Shown one piece after another: positions 19,110 to 28,499 of a DNA stretch of 64,000 nucleotides (the first letter of the stretch is position 1; each line of letters begins with the position of its first letter). A program made the translations under genes and the position numbers. The stretch comes from Massilia sp. CFBP 13721 (GTDB taxonomy: Bacteria; Pseudomonadota; Gammaproteobacteria; Burkholderiales; Burkholderiaceae_D). The stretch lies in assembly GCF_014842025.1 (NCBI RefSeq), contig NZ_JACYUY010000004.1, positions 186,001 to 250,000 on the forward strand. The letters run 5' to 3'. Under the pieces are notes generated by a model, which searched no databases, was not told where the DNA came from, and was given only the letters and a program-made list of their open reading frames with translations.

Positions 19110-19126
19110 ACGGCGCTGGCAAACCT

Positions 19127-19585
19127 TTATCGTCCGCAATCGCACCCGCGATCAAATACCACCCGCCACGTCCCCGGCCCCTCCAGCCGCCACACCGAAT
19201 TGAAACGCCCGATCTGCCTGCCCGCCGCATCCCGCACCGGCCCGCTGCTGTAGGCCAGCGTCCCCGACGCCAGCACCTCGACCTCGTCGGGCGCCCACGA
19301 AAACGGCGCTTGCGCCTTGTCGAAATAGCCGCGCCAGGCCGCGGCGACAGCTTCTTTGCCGCGCCGCGCACCGTCCGGCCCCATGAACACGGCTTCGCGC
19401 GACAGATGATCCGCAAATGCCTCGAAGTCGCGCCGCGCCATGGTGGCGGCGAATTCCCGTTCCGCCTCCAACACTTGCTGGCGCAGGTCGCCAGGCGCCA
19501 CGCGCGCGCCGCGCGCGATGCCGATGGCCGCCAGCACGATGCCGGCCACCACCACAAACAAGATTGCCGCCGATCGCCACCGCAT
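19127..19585 (-). CDS. NTF2/DUF4440 (SnoaL-like) fold protein with N-terminal anchor
   Basis: A 152-residue protein. Residues ~1-22 are a single hydrophobic helix (signal peptide or anchor). The rest fits the DUF4440/SnoaL-like cone fold: EREFAATMARRDFEAFADHLS, a strand-loop with VFMGPDGARRGKEAVAAAW, and FNSVWRLEGPGTWRVVFDRG at the C-terminus. Such proteins are often isomerase-like or ligand-binding, but no function can be given here. The start ATG 19583-19585 is preferred over an upstream start at 19648, since it has an AAGGAAAAGG site and the extra 21 residues are polar and unlike a leader. It stands alone, convergent with the Bug gene. Confidence 0.72.
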   Translation of the reverse strand: MRWRSAAILFVVVAGIVLAAIGIARGARVAPGDLRQQVLEAEREFAATMARRDFEAFADHLSREAVFMGPDGARRGKEAVAAAWRGYFDKAQAPFSWAPDEVEVLASGTLAYSSGPVRDAAGRQIGRFNSVWRLEGPGTWRVVFDRGCDCGR

Positions 19586-19655
19586 GGAAGAACCTTTTCC
19601 TTTCGACAAGTCGGCGCCAATTCTGTCACGACGCACACGGCTTGACAACTGTCAG

Positions 19656-19690
19656 TTGCAACGGGTACGGAATCGGAGTATAAATACTCC
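19656..19690 (+). promoter_or_regulatory. Promoter and overlapping palindromic operator of the toxin-antitoxin pair
   Basis: TTGCAA (19656-19661) and TATAAA (19679-19684) are spaced by 17 bp. The -10 box sits inside the palindrome GGAGTAT-AA-ATACTCC (19675-19690). A repressor bound there would cover the -10 hexamer, which is the expected layout for autoregulation by the antitoxin. A ribosome site (GGAG, 19697-19700) and ATG 19707 follow directly. Confidence 0.6.
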
Positions 19691-19706
19691 AAAATCGGAG
19701 AAACCC

Positions 19707-20144
19707 ATGAATCTTGCCTACTCCTACCCGAAGAGCCGCTTCGAGCCGGCGGTGCTGGTCGACCTCAATTCCCGCGCCGAGCGCGAGCGCCTGTCGAAGT
19801 CGGCCCTGGTCGGCTTCTTCAAGCTGGCCGGCGCCTGGCAGTTGCGCGACGAAGATGCGCGCGAGCTGCTCGGCGGCTTGTCGGCGTCGAGCTTCTACGA
19901 CTGGAAAAAGAACCCCGACCGGGTGCTCGAAGTCGACCGCATCACGCGCATCTCCTACCTGCTCGGCATCTACAAGGCGCTGCACATCCTGTATGGCGAC
20001 AAGCTCGCCGACGAATGGGTGATGCTCCCCAACAGCAACCTGATCTTCGGCGGCCGCACGCCGCTGGCCCTGATGATGGGCGGCGGGCTGCTGGCCATGC
20101 AAACGGTGCGCAAGCTGCTCGACGCGCGCCGCGGAGGCCTCTGA
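19707..20144 (+). CDS. Xre/MbcA/ParS-type antitoxin
   Basis: A 145-residue protein of the Xre-MbcA-ParS antitoxin family, partner of RES-domain toxins. The N-terminal half (LSKSALVGFFKLAGAWQL, then LGGLSASSFYDWKKNP) carries the Xre-like helix-turn-helix; the C-terminal half (RISYLLGIYKALHILYG ... PNSNLIFGGRTPLALMMGGG) is the toxin-binding domain with the NxxFGGxxPLxLM core. It neutralises the RES toxin encoded two bases downstream and is expected to repress its own promoter. ATG 19707 has a GGAG site at good spacing. The upstream open frame begins in the neighbouring gene and is not used. Confidence 0.9.
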   Translation: MNLAYSYPKSRFEPAVLVDLNSRAERERLSKSALVGFFKLAGAWQLRDEDARELLGGLSASSFYDWKKNPDRVLEVDRITRISYLLGIYKALHILYGDKLADEWVMLPNSNLIFGGRTPLALMMGGGLLAMQTVRKLLDARRGGL

Positions 20145-20146
20145 TC

Positions 20147-20830
20147 TTGCCGGCGCTACCCAAACTGACCAGCCTGCGCCAGTTCGACACCTGCCGCCTG
20201 CTGCCCTCGCGCTTCGCCGACCTCGAGGATTCGGTGCTGGCGCCGCTGTCGGACAGCGACGCCACCCTGCGCGACCTGTTCGACCTCGACAACGCCACCA
20301 ACGAGCGCCTGCGCTACGAGGCTGGCCTGCTGCCCGGCATCGGCATGGACGAGCTGGTGTTCGGCCTGCCGAATTTCCGCATCATCAATGCGGCGTACAC
20401 CTATGCCCGGCCCGAAGGCAGCCGCTTCAACGACGGCGAGCGCGGCGCCTGGTATTGCGCCTTCGACGCGCAAACGGCGCTGGCCGAGGTCAGCTTCCAC
20501 AAGACGGTCGAGTACCAGGAAATCGGCCGCTTCGACGACAGCGTCACCTACCAGGCCATGCTGGCCGACTTCAACGCCACCTTCCACGACATCCGCGGCG
20601 CGCGCGGCTTCAATAAATGCCTCGACCCGCGCAGCTACGTCGCCTCGCAGGACTTGGCCAATACGCTGCTCGAGCTGGGATCGATGGGCATCATCTACCC
20701 GAGCGTGCGCCATCCCGGCGGCATCAACCTGGCGTGCTTCCGCCCGGCCCTGGTCGGCAATGTACGCAAGGGCCAGGCCTATCGGTTAACATGGGCGGGT
20801 TCGCCGACGCCGGCGGTCGAGATTATTTGA
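20147..20830 (+). CDS. RES-domain toxin (NAD+-depleting)
   Basis: A 227-residue RES-family protein. Characterised members (MbcT, Res) degrade NAD+ and stop growth. The RES core shows PEGSRFNDGERGAWYCA (Arg and the FN/G pair), AEVSFHKTVEY and, later, SVRHPGGINLACFRP. The proposed start is TTG 20147, two bases after the antitoxin stop, preceded by GGAGG at 20132-20136; an in-frame extension into the antitoxin gene has no coding look. The weak TTG start would keep toxin below antitoxin. The pair has the GC content of its surroundings, so there is no sign of very recent transfer. Confidence 0.87.
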   Translation: MPALPKLTSLRQFDTCRLLPSRFADLEDSVLAPLSDSDATLRDLFDLDNATNERLRYEAGLLPGIGMDELVFGLPNFRIINAAYTYARPEGSRFNDGERGAWYCAFDAQTALAEVSFHKTVEYQEIGRFDDSVTYQAMLADFNATFHDIRGARGFNKCLDPRSYVASQDLANTLLELGSMGIIYPSVRHPGGINLACFRPALVGNVRKGQAYRLTWAGSPTPAVEII

Positions 20831-20839
20831 AGCAGAGCC

Positions 20840-21160
20840 ATGAAAACCAATCCTGAAAAAGACACCGAACTGCACGACAAGATCAACCGCGAGACCGGCC
20901 GCATCGGCTGGAGCGAGCTGGAGCGCCACTTCGCCCAGGGCAACGTCATCTACGTCAGCGAAGCGCTCGACCTGATCGACGTCGCCATGCGCATCTCGCA
21001 CGACGACAAGGACAGCATCGCGCGCTGGATGGCCGACGGCCAGGTGGCCAAGGTGTCCGACCTGCAGGCGCAAACCTGGAGCGCGGCCGACGCTTTCCTG
21101 TGGGCGGCGGTGGTGCATCCGTTTATCCTGGTGCAGCCGGAGAAACAGCAGCTGCATTAA
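20840..21160 (+). CDS. DUF2288 family protein
   Basis: A 106-residue acidic cytosolic protein that matches my knowledge of DUF2288: TELHDKINRETGRIGWSELE at the N-terminus, FAQGNVIYVSEALDLIDVA, and WMADGQVAKVSD. The role is unknown. It begins nine bases after the RES toxin stop, in the same direction, so it may be cotranscribed with the toxin-antitoxin pair, but the family also occurs alone elsewhere and is probably not part of the toxin system. Confidence 0.82.
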   Translation: MKTNPEKDTELHDKINRETGRIGWSELERHFAQGNVIYVSEALDLIDVAMRISHDDKDSIARWMADGQVAKVSDLQAQTWSAADAFLWAAVVHPFILVQPEKQQLH

Positions 21161-21216
21161 GGTCAGGCCCTCGTCTCGGCAAGCAAGCCGAATACCAGGA
21201 AAGAATGGTCAGACCT

Positions 21217-21279
21217 GTAGGGTGGGCGGCGCGAACGCTGCTGGGCCGCGAACGCCAGAGGTAGAGCCGCCCACCCTGC
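21217..21279. repeat. Short REP-like palindrome
   Basis: GTAGGGTGGGCGGC (21217-21230) pairs with GCCGCCCACCCTGC (21266-21279) across a 35-base loop. The preceding bases (CAGACCTGTAGGGTGGG) resemble those before the element at 13799, so a few flanking bases appear to belong to this subtype. The remaining ~230 bases before the chemoreceptor gene hold only its leader. Confidence 0.8.
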
Positions 21280-21508
21280 ACGTCTGTGCATCGTCCTCGT
21301 AATGAGCCGGAGCAGGCTTTAGCGCCCCGCCCATTGCAACATCACCATTACGCGATGTTGCAAATTTGCCGCAGTGCATCATCTGTTGCGACGACGCCGA
21401 TATACTCTCCTGAAACAGCTCGAACGCGGCACCGCGCCGCACTGGCCCGATCGTGGCCATCGACGACTCACCAGCGGTCCCACGCCGCCAATTCACCAGG
21501 AATCCACC

Positions 21509-23122
21509 GTGAAAAACCTCAAGATCGGCGTCCGCCTGGGCGCGGGATTTGCCATCGTCCTCGCCTTGCTGCTCGCCGTGACCGTCACCGCCTCCCTGCG
21601 CATGCAGGAAGCCGGCGACATGACGAGCCGGCTGGTGCATACCAGTATCAAGAACCAGCGCAACGTCGCCGAGTGGGGCAAGCTCATCGAACTCAATAGC
21701 GCGATGCTGCAGACCGTGTACGTGACCGACGACACCGCCGTCATCGAAAAAGTCGAGGCGCGGATGAAGGACGTGTCGGCCCGCTCCACCGAACTGCAGA
21801 ATACGATCGAAGCGGCGCTGCGCAACGAGGCCGTGCGCCGGCAATTCGCCGCCGTCAAGGCCCAGCGCGAACCCTACCTGGCTGCGCGCGCCGCCCTGTT
21901 CACGGCCAAGCGCGCCGGCGACGTCGAAGGCGCCGACAGGATCTACACCCGGCAACTCGCACCCACCAGCACCGCCTTCCTGGCCGAGATGAACAAGCTG
22001 GCGGCGATGCAGATCGAGGCCGCCGACGCTGTCGCAAGCGGCATCATCGCCTCTTACCAGAATACCCGCAGCATCCTGCTCGCCCTCGGCCTGGCCGCCC
22101 TGTTGCTGGGCGTCGCCTGCGCCTGGCTGATCACGCGTTCGATCACGGTCCCGCTGGGCCATGCCGTCGGCTTCGCCCAGCGCGTGGCGCGCGGCGACCT
22201 GACCAGCCGCGCCGCGGCCACCGGACGAGACGAAACCGGCGACCTGTTGCGCGCGCTGGGCAGCATGTCGGCGGCGCTGGCGGGCATCGTCGGCCATGTG
22301 CGCAGCGGCACCAGCGCGATCGCCACCGCTTCCAACGAAATCGCCAGCGGCAATGCCGATCTCTCCAGCCGCACCGAGCAGCAGGCCGGCTCGCTCGAGG
22401 AAACCGCCTCGTCGATGGAAGAACTGACCTCGACAGTGCGCCAGAACGCCGACAATGCCCGCGAAGCGAACGGGCTGGCGCGAAAAGCGGCGGGCATCGC
22501 CGGCGAAGGCGGCGCGGTGGTGGCCGAAGTGGTCGCCACCATGGGGTCGATCAACGCATCGTCGCGCAAGATCGTCGACATCATCAGCGTCATCGACGGC
22601 ATCGCCTTCCAGACCAACATCCTGGCATTGAACGCCGCGGTGGAAGCGGCCCGTGCCGGCGAACAGGGCCGCGGCTTCGCGGTCGTGGCCGGCGAAGTGC
22701 GCAACCTGGCGCAGCGTTCGGCCAGTGCCGCGAAAGAAATCAAGCTGCTCATCGACGACTCGGTGAGCAAGGTGGCGGCCGGCACCAGCCAGGTCGACCG
22801 CGCCGGCGCCACCATGGTCGACATCGTGCGCAGCATCGAGCATGTGACCGCCATCATCGCCGACATCGCCAACGCCAGCGAAGAGCAGAGCGCTGGCATC
22901 GAGCAGGTCAACAGCGCGATCGTCGACATGGACCGGGTCACCCAGCAGAACGCGGCCCTGGTCGAGGAAGCGGCGGCCGCCGCCGAATCGATGCAGGACC
23001 AGGCTGCAAGCCTGGCCCAGGTGGTCAGCACCTTCAAGCTCGACGATACGGCTGCGGCGCCGGCATCGGCACCGGCGCGCGCGCATGCCGGTGCGGCAGT
23101 ACAGCTGGCGCTGGCAGCTTAA
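21509..23122 (+). CDS. Methyl-accepting chemotaxis protein (four-helix-bundle sensor)
   Basis: A 537-residue chemoreceptor. It starts at GTG 21509 (AGG eight bases upstream), and the product [20 protein letters not shown] opens with a membrane helix (~10-30). A periplasmic four-helix-bundle-like sensor of ~150 residues follows, then a second membrane helix (~190-210, [20 protein letters not shown]), a HAMP segment and the cytoplasmic signalling domain. The hairpin tip region is [20 protein letters not shown]. The C-terminal tail has no NWETF-like methyltransferase pentapeptide. The ligand is unknown. A second receptor gene of the same class converges on it. Confidence 0.92.
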   Translation: MKNLKIGVRLGAGFAIVLALLLAVTVTASLRMQEAGDMTSRLVHTSIKNQRNVAEWGKLIELNSAMLQTVYVTDDTAVIEKVEARMKDVSARSTELQNTIEAALRNEAVRRQFAAVKAQREPYLAARAALFTAKRAGDVEGADRIYTRQLAPTSTAFLAEMNKLAAMQIEAADAVASGIIASYQNTRSILLALGLAALLLGVACAWLITRSITVPLGHAVGFAQRVARGDLTSRAAATGRDETGDLLRALGSMSAALAGIVGHVRSGTSAIATASNEIASGNADLSSRTEQQAGSLEETASSMEELTSTVRQNADNAREANGLARKAAGIAGEGGAVVAEVVATMGSINASSRKIVDIISVIDGIAFQTNILALNAAVEAARAGEQGRGFAVVAGEVRNLAQRSASAAKEIKLLIDDSVSKVAAGTSQVDRAGATMVDIVRSIEHVTAIIADIANASEEQSAGIEQVNSAIVDMDRVTQQNAALVEEAAAAAESMQDQAASLAQVVSTFKLDDTAAAPASAPARAHAGAAVQLALAA

Positions 23123-23239
23123 GGCTTGCGCACCGCCGCCGGCAGGATCGCTCATGCCCGGCTCCTGCCGGTCGGCATTCGACTGACACCGATGCGCCCG
23201 CGGGCGCGTACGACAACGCCGGGCGGGGTCGGCCGATGA

Positions 23240-24853
23240 TCAGGCTACCGCGAGGCGCCCCTTCGCCGGATGCGCCTGGAGAGCGCGGCGCGCCGGCGCG
23301 GCCCCGCCCGGCGCCAGCTGGAAGGTATTCACGACGCCGGCCAGTTCGTCGGCCTGCATGCGCAGCGATTGCGCCGCGGCCGAGGCTTCCTCGACCAGGG
23401 CCGCGTTTTGCAGCGTCATCTCATCCAGGCGCACGATGGCATGGTCGACCTGTTCGATGTCGGCGCTCTGGGCGCGCGTCGCGTCCGAGATCTGCCCCAT
23501 GATCGCGGTCACGCGCTGCACGCCCGTCACCACCTTGCGCATCGTGTCGCCGGCCTGGCCGACCAGCACCGTGCCGGCGCCGACCTTGCTGACCGAATCC
23601 TCGATCAGCGCCTTGATTTCCTTGGCGGCCGAGGCCGAGCGCTGCGCCAGGTTGCGCACTTCGCTGGCCACCACCGCGAAGCCGCGGCCCTGCTCGCCCG
23701 CGCGGGCCGCTTCCACCGCCGCGTTGAGCGCGAGGATGTTGGTCTGGAAGGCGATGCCGTCGATGACCGAAATGATGTCTTCGATGCGGCGCGAGGATTG
23801 CTCGATCAGGTGCATGGTCGCCACCACGCCCTCGACCGCGGCGCCGCCTTCGCGCGAGACGTCCGAGGCGTCGCCGGCGAGTTTGCTGGCCTGGGCCGCG
23901 TACTCGGCGTTCTGCTGCACCGAGCCGATCAGCTGCTTCATCGAACCGGCGATCTGCGCCAGCGCCGCGGCTTGCGTTTCGGTGCGGTTCGAGAGATCGA
24001 GGTTGCCGCTGGCGATTTCGGCCGAGGCCGAGGCGATGGCATCGGTGCCGCCGCGCACGCGGGCGACGATGCCGGACAAGCTGTCGCGCATCGCGCTCAT
24101 CGCATACAGCAGGCTGGCCGGCCGCGCGCGTTCGGTATCAACCTGGTGCTGCAGCTGGCCCGCCGCAATTTCGCGTGCGACGGCGGTGGCATAGGCCGGC
24201 TCGCCGCCCAGCTGGCCGATCAGGCTGCGCGTGATCGCCAGGCCGATGCCGGCGCACAGCAGCGCGCACAGCACGCTCAGGGACGTGATCCAGTAGCGCG
24301 CGCCCGAGGCTTCGGCCGCCGCGGCGGCGCCGGCGGCAGTGGTATTCGCTTGCAGCTGCTTGAGCAGGGCGTCGATGTCGGCCACGATCTGGCGCCGCAG
24401 CGGGCTGCACTCCTCTACCAGGAAGGTGCCAAAGGCCTCGCGCTGGCCGGCCGTCACGAACGCGCGCGGACGCGCCAGTTCGCGCGCCATCGCCGTCAAG
24501 CCCCCGCGCACCTTGCGCCAGGCCGGATCATCCGCCAGCAGCGGGTCGAGCCTGGCCATCGCGGCGAGATACTCGGCCTTCCTGGCATCGACGATGTCGA
24601 GCTCGCGCATTGCCGCGGCCGCGTCCTGGAAGATGAAGGCGTTGCGCGCCGCGATGCCGGTCTGGTCCAGCGCCTCGCGCGCCTGGTAGAGCGGCTCGAG
24701 ACGGGTGGCGCGGAAGCTTTCGGCGTTCTCGAGGCTGGCCTCGATGCTGTTGACGCGCACGATGGCAAAGCCGGCGAGCGTGATGGTGACGAGCAGGACG
24801 AGTGCAAACGCGGCATACAGCCGTGTGGCGAGGCTGAGTGAGGACAGCTTCAC
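23240..24853 (-). CDS. Methyl-accepting chemotaxis protein
   Basis: A 537-residue chemoreceptor with the same build as the converging gene at 21509-23122 and nearly identical signalling-tip sequence ([20 protein letters not shown]). Residues ~10-32 and ~190-210 are membrane helices; the periplasmic sensor between them is helical but clearly divergent from the neighbour's sensor, so the two should respond to different cues. The MCP domain includes [21 protein letters not shown]. The C-terminus is [17 protein letters not shown] linker without a recognisable CheR-binding pentapeptide. It is a single gene, with its promoter in the AT-rich stretch after 24853. Confidence 0.92.
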   Translation of the reverse strand: MKLSSLSLATRLYAAFALVLLVTITLAGFAIVRVNSIEASLENAESFRATRLEPLYQAREALDQTGIAARNAFIFQDAAAAMRELDIVDARKAEYLAAMARLDPLLADDPAWRKVRGGLTAMARELARPRAFVTAGQREAFGTFLVEECSPLRRQIVADIDALLKQLQANTTAAGAAAAAEASGARYWITSLSVLCALLCAGIGLAITRSLIGQLGGEPAYATAVAREIAAGQLQHQVDTERARPASLLYAMSAMRDSLSGIVARVRGGTDAIASASAEIASGNLDLSNRTETQAAALAQIAGSMKQLIGSVQQNAEYAAQASKLAGDASDVSREGGAAVEGVVATMHLIEQSSRRIEDIISVIDGIAFQTNILALNAAVEAARAGEQGRGFAVVASEVRNLAQRSASAAKEIKALIEDSVSKVGAGTVLVGQAGDTMRKVVTGVQRVTAIMGQISDATRAQSADIEQVDHAIVRLDEMTLQNAALVEEASAAAQSLRMQADELAGVVNTFQLAPGGAAPARRALQAHPAKGRLAVA

Positions 24854-25059
24854 ATGGTTCTCCAGAGGGGGGTAGGAATGAGGCCCGGTCGCGGCCCGGA
24901 TTAATGACGAATTCGGTAATTATTGTGCACTGTCAATTTCTAAATGGCAATCAAAATTGCTTTTTTTGTCGCTTTATTCCTTATTTGGCGGGACAAAAGC
25001 GGAACATCCGGCGAAATTCATCAAATCGGGTATACTCACCTAAACCAGCAGGAAGATTA

Positions 25060-25809
25060 ATGAACAGTAATGCAACGGAAGAGGACCCGATCCTCACTAC
25101 CAGCGCCGCCGCCCGCCTGCTGGGCGTGGCAACCAGCACCGTCCAGCTCTGGATGGAAAGTGGCGCAATCGACTCGTGGAAGACCCCCGGCGGCCACCGC
25201 CGCACGCGCGAAAGCCATATCCGCGCCCTGATGACCAAGGTAGCGGGCCACCATGCGCCGCACGAACGGCGCCAGCCGGCAACGCCGACCGATCCCGAAT
25301 TCCTGCCCAATCCCGATCCGGCATTTCCGGTGGCGGAAGACGAAGCGCAGCGCCTGGCCGCGCTGGCCGCGACCAACCTGGTCGACAGCCTGTCGGAAGA
25401 GCGTTTCGAGCGCATCGTGCGCCTGGCCTCGAAAGTGACCGAATCGCCAATCGCCCTGATCTCGCTCTTGACCGCGCGCCGCCAGTGGTTCAAGGCGCGC
25501 GTCGGCCTGCCGGCGCAGCAGACGCCGCGCGAGTGGGCCTTCTGCACCCACGCGATCCTGCAGGATGGCCCGTTCGTGATCGAAGACGCGATGAGCGACG
25601 CGCGCTTTTCCGGCAACCCGCTGGTGCTGGCCGACCCGCACATGCGCTTCTATGCCGGCGTCCCGCTGCGCGACCGGGCCGGCATGGCGATGGGCACCCT
25701 GTGCGTGATCGACCGCGAACCGCGCAAGCTGCGCGCCACGGAGTTGCAGGCCTTGGTCGACCTGGCGGCGATCGCCGCAGGCGAGATCGAGGCGTCGGTC
25801 AAGGATTGA
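25060..25809 (+). CDS. Excisionase/MerR-type helix-turn-helix protein fused to a GAF domain
   Basis: A 249-residue protein. Residues ~11-58 form an HTH_17-like winged helix (LTTSAAARLLGVATSTVQLW ... WKTPGGHRRTRESHI), the type found in excisionases and BldC/MerR proteins. A polar linker follows, then a GAF domain (~115-245) of the free-standing, FRMsr-like kind (ESPIALISLLTARRQWFKAR, REWAFCTHAIL, FYAGVPLRDRAGMAMGTLCV). This suggests a DNA-binding regulator with a small-molecule or redox-sensing domain. Targets are unknown. ATG 25060 has an AGGAAG site; the upstream AT-rich stretch has TATACT at 25031-25036 as a possible -10. Confidence 0.82.
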   Translation: MNSNATEEDPILTTSAAARLLGVATSTVQLWMESGAIDSWKTPGGHRRTRESHIRALMTKVAGHHAPHERRQPATPTDPEFLPNPDPAFPVAEDEAQRLAALAATNLVDSLSEERFERIVRLASKVTESPIALISLLTARRQWFKARVGLPAQQTPREWAFCTHAILQDGPFVIEDAMSDARFSGNPLVLADPHMRFYAGVPLRDRAGMAMGTLCVIDREPRKLRATELQALVDLAAIAAGEIEASVKD

Positions 25810-25833
25810 ATTTGCCCGCGATGGCTGCTCACC

Positions 25834-25922
25834 GTAGGGCGGGCATGCCCGCCGGGAACGACGCATCGCGTTAGCCGATGAGAACTTCACCACGCGTCAT
25901 TCGGCGGGCATGCCCGCCCTAC
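25834..25922. repeat. REP-like inverted pair, GGGCATGCCC subtype
   Basis: GTAGGGCGGGCATGCCCGCC (25834-25853) and its reverse complement (25903-25922) flank a 49-base spacer. The right copy overlaps the last codon and TAG stop (25919-25921, minus strand) of the Sel1 gene. Confidence 0.88.
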
Positions 25923-26329
25923 GGGTGCTGCAATGCGTGCGCCGCCTGGCGCATCAGCAGTTCCGCCTGGCGCGGATCGGGTTCACGCATGGCCAGCTCC
26001 TGCAGCGCCGCCGGATACCCGAGCGCCGCCGCCTCTTCCAGCCAGCGCCGCGCGGCGCCGGCATCGGCCGCCACGCCCTCTCCCGCCGCCAGCATGTTCG
26101 ACAGCGTGAACATGGCTTGCGCCAGTCCACCGCGCGCGGCAACGCCGATCCAGTGCGCAGCCAGGCCGGCATCGAGCGCCACGCCTGTGCCGTGACGGTA
26201 CATCAGCCCCAACTTGTAGGCATCCTGCGCCGACACTGCGGCCGTCGGCTGCGCCGGTGCCGGGGCCGCCTGTACCGTGCCGGCGCCGGCCAGGGCCAGA
26301 GCCAGCAACAGCGGCGCCAGCATCTTCAT
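25919..26329 (-). CDS. Small exported Sel1-repeat protein
   Basis: A 136-residue protein with a signal peptide (residues 1-21, cut near VQAA). The mature part has about two Sel1-like helical repeats: AYKLGLMYRHGTGVALDAG and AMFTLSNMLAAGEGVAADAG, then AARRWLEEAAALGYPAAL. Such repeats bind other proteins; a periplasmic location is inferred. Its ATG overlaps the cpdB stop as ATGA (26326-26329), so the two are coupled. The stop codon TAG is the TAG of a REP-like repeat's GTAGGG head. Confidence 0.8.
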   Translation of the reverse strand: MKMLAPLLLALALAGAGTVQAAPAPAQPTAAVSAQDAYKLGLMYRHGTGVALDAGLAAHWIGVAARGGLAQAMFTLSNMLAAGEGVAADAGAARRWLEEAAALGYPAALQELAMREPDPRQAELLMRQAAHALQHP

Positions 26330-28347
26330 TTCGCCAGGTCCAGCGCGTACAGCGCAAAGCCCTTGCCGAGGCCATCGTCGGCGCGCAGCTGGCTGACGTT
26401 GTTCAGCCCCGCCGCCTGCGCCAGCTCCAGCACGCCCGGCGCCGAATGGAACACCACCGGTCCAGCCGTTTTCACCGGCGTGAAGCGCCAGCTGCGCGCG
26501 GCGCCGTGGCTGGCGCGGGTCAGCTTCCTGACGTTGCGGATGTAGGCGATCAGCACGTCGCGGCTGGTATCGGGCGAGGCGAGGATGGTCTTGCTGCCGT
26601 CCAGGCCGGGAAAGTTGCCGCCGCCGCTGGCGCGGTAGTTATTCGTGGCGACGATGAATTCCTGCGTTGGTGTGACCGGCACGCCGCGCAAGGCCAGGTT
26701 ACGGATGCGCGCGCCGGCAGGCTGGGTCACGTCGATCTCGTAGCTGATCTCGGGAGAAGTCGGCGTATCGAAGTTGTAGCTTGGGACGGTCGGGTTGACC
26801 AGCTCCTGCGCGTCGGTCCTGTTCGGATCGATGGTGTTGAAACGGCGCGCCGAGGTCTCCAGCCAGGCTTTTAATCCAGCACCGTCGATCTTCACCGCGT
26901 ACAGCGCGTTCGGATACAGATACAGGTCGGCCGCATTGTTCAGCGCCAGGTTCCCGGCCGGGACGTCGGTGAAGTCGAAGGCGCCGGCCAAGCCGCTCTT
27001 GAACGGCGCCGACATCGACAGCACCGGCAGCTTGGCATACTGCGGCAAATTGGCCGCCACGTAGTTCTGCACGTACTGCGTCTGCGCCGCGTTCACCACC
27101 GCGATCGCCGACGTGTCGCCGACGTCGGCGAAATAGGTTGTCATGCGAAAGTCGGTGCTGCCGACCGGCGTCTTGACGTAGCCGATGGTCGCCTCATGCT
27201 CTTCGCGAATCAGCGCCAGCACCGCCGGGTCGGCGGCGACGAAGCTTTTATCGGCGTTCTGGGCGCTGCGCGCCTCGACCACCGTCTTGTCCTTCTCGAT
27301 CGTCCAGCCCTTGCCGTCGGCGCGCAACTGCAGCGCGATCACGCCCAGGTGCTTGCCCCACAAATTCGCCATCACGGTCGGCACGCCATGCACCAGCCCT
27401 CGGGCCTTGTCCACGCCGGGCAGGTTGAATTGCGGCGCCGTGCTGGCGGCGTTCGGGAACAGCTGGTGCGAATGCCCGAGCAGCATCGCGTCCACGCCGG
27501 GCACCTGGGCCAGGTACCAGCCGGCGTTTTCCATCTGCGGCGTGTACGGATTGGCGTCCAGGCCGCCGTGGGCGATGGCGACGACGATGTCGGCGCCCTT
27601 CTTGCGCATCTCGGGGATGTATTTCAGCGCCGCCTCGCGCACGCCGGTGGTGTACACCTTGCCGTCCAGCCAGCGCTTGTCCCAGGACATGATGGTCGGC
27701 GGCGTGAAGCCGATGATCCCGACCTTCACCGTGGCTGTGATCGCGCGGCCGTTCGCATCCTGCGCACTGACTTTTTTCTCGATGATGCGGTAGGGTTCGA
27801 ACAGCGGTTTCTTCGTCTTGACGCTGTAGACGTTGGCCAGCACCTGCGGAAAGGCCGGGCCGGCGCAGCGCTTCGGCTGCTCCACACCCGCGACCTGGAA
27901 GCGCTTGCCCGTCACCTGTGACAGGAAACCGAGGCCGTAGTTGAATTCGTGGTTGCCGATCGATGCGCCATCGTACTTCAGCGCATTCATCACCTTGTAG
28001 ATACCCAGCGTCTGGTCGCAGCGCAGCGGTTTTACTAACGCCTGGTAGTCCGCCAGCGCATTGCCCTGGATGGTGTCGCCGTTGTCGAACAGGACCGTAT
28101 TGGCGAATTCGACACGCGCCTGCGCGATCAGGCGCGCGGTGCGGTCGAGGCCGATCGACGGCTCTTCCGCCAGCTTGAAATAATCGTAGCCGACCACGTT
28201 CGAATGCAGGTCGGTGGTCTCGAGCACGGCAAGGGTGGCGCTGGCGCCCTTGGGCACAGCGAGCGCGGCTGGCGCAGCCAGTGCCGGCAGCGCGAAAACC
28301 GCAGGAAGGAAGGCGATGCCGATTTGGCAAGGGAAGGAAGAGCGCAT
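26326..28347 (-). CDS. cpdB: Periplasmic 2',3'-cyclic-nucleotide 2'-phosphodiesterase/3'-nucleotidase
   Basis: A 673-residue bifunctional enzyme of the CpdB/5'-nucleotidase family, which converts 2',3'-cyclic nucleotides and 3'-nucleotides to nucleosides in the periplasm for salvage. A signal peptide (residues 1-~24, FALPALA) is followed by the metallophosphatase domain with TTDLHSNVVGYDYF (metal-binding D and H), DNGDTIQGN, GNHEFNYGL and LLGHSHQLF, then the C-terminal 5'-nucleotidase domain with NNYRASGGGNFPG. I start at ATG 28347 (MRSSFPCQIG), which gives a proper leader; an upstream start at 28479 adds 44 non-leader residues. Confidence 0.92.
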   Translation of the reverse strand: MRSSFPCQIGIAFLPAVFALPALAAPAALAVPKGASATLAVLETTDLHSNVVGYDYFKLAEEPSIGLDRTARLIAQARVEFANTVLFDNGDTIQGNALADYQALVKPLRCDQTLGIYKVMNALKYDGASIGNHEFNYGLGFLSQVTGKRFQVAGVEQPKRCAGPAFPQVLANVYSVKTKKPLFEPYRIIEKKVSAQDANGRAITATVKVGIIGFTPPTIMSWDKRWLDGKVYTTGVREAALKYIPEMRKKGADIVVAIAHGGLDANPYTPQMENAGWYLAQVPGVDAMLLGHSHQLFPNAASTAPQFNLPGVDKARGLVHGVPTVMANLWGKHLGVIALQLRADGKGWTIEKDKTVVEARSAQNADKSFVAADPAVLALIREEHEATIGYVKTPVGSTDFRMTTYFADVGDTSAIAVVNAAQTQYVQNYVAANLPQYAKLPVLSMSAPFKSGLAGAFDFTDVPAGNLALNNAADLYLYPNALYAVKIDGAGLKAWLETSARRFNTIDPNRTDAQELVNPTVPSYNFDTPTSPEISYEIDVTQPAGARIRNLALRGVPVTPTQEFIVATNNYRASGGGNFPGLDGSKTILASPDTSRDVLIAYIRNVRKLTRASHGAARSWRFTPVKTAGPVVFHSAPGVLELAQAAGLNNVSQLRADDGLGKGFALYALDLAK

Positions 28348-28457
28348 GGAGGAATCGTCGGTTGGGAACGGAGCCGATGATACGGCAGCAGCGCAAGCGC
28401 CTGCAAGTTGGCCGGCCACCGTGGCGCCCGCGTCACCGGCACCCGTCGCCACTGGGG

Positions 28458-28463
28458 TATAAT
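28458..28463 (+). promoter_or_regulatory. Likely -10 box of the prfB operon
   Basis: A consensus TATAAT lies 37 bases before the prfB ATG. No good -35 is visible at 16-18 bp. A small palindrome ATCGAA-GG-TTCGAT (28462-28475) overlaps its downstream end. Confidence 0.45.
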
Positions 28464-28499
28464 CGAAGGTTCGATTCAACTCATTTAGACGCCAAGATC

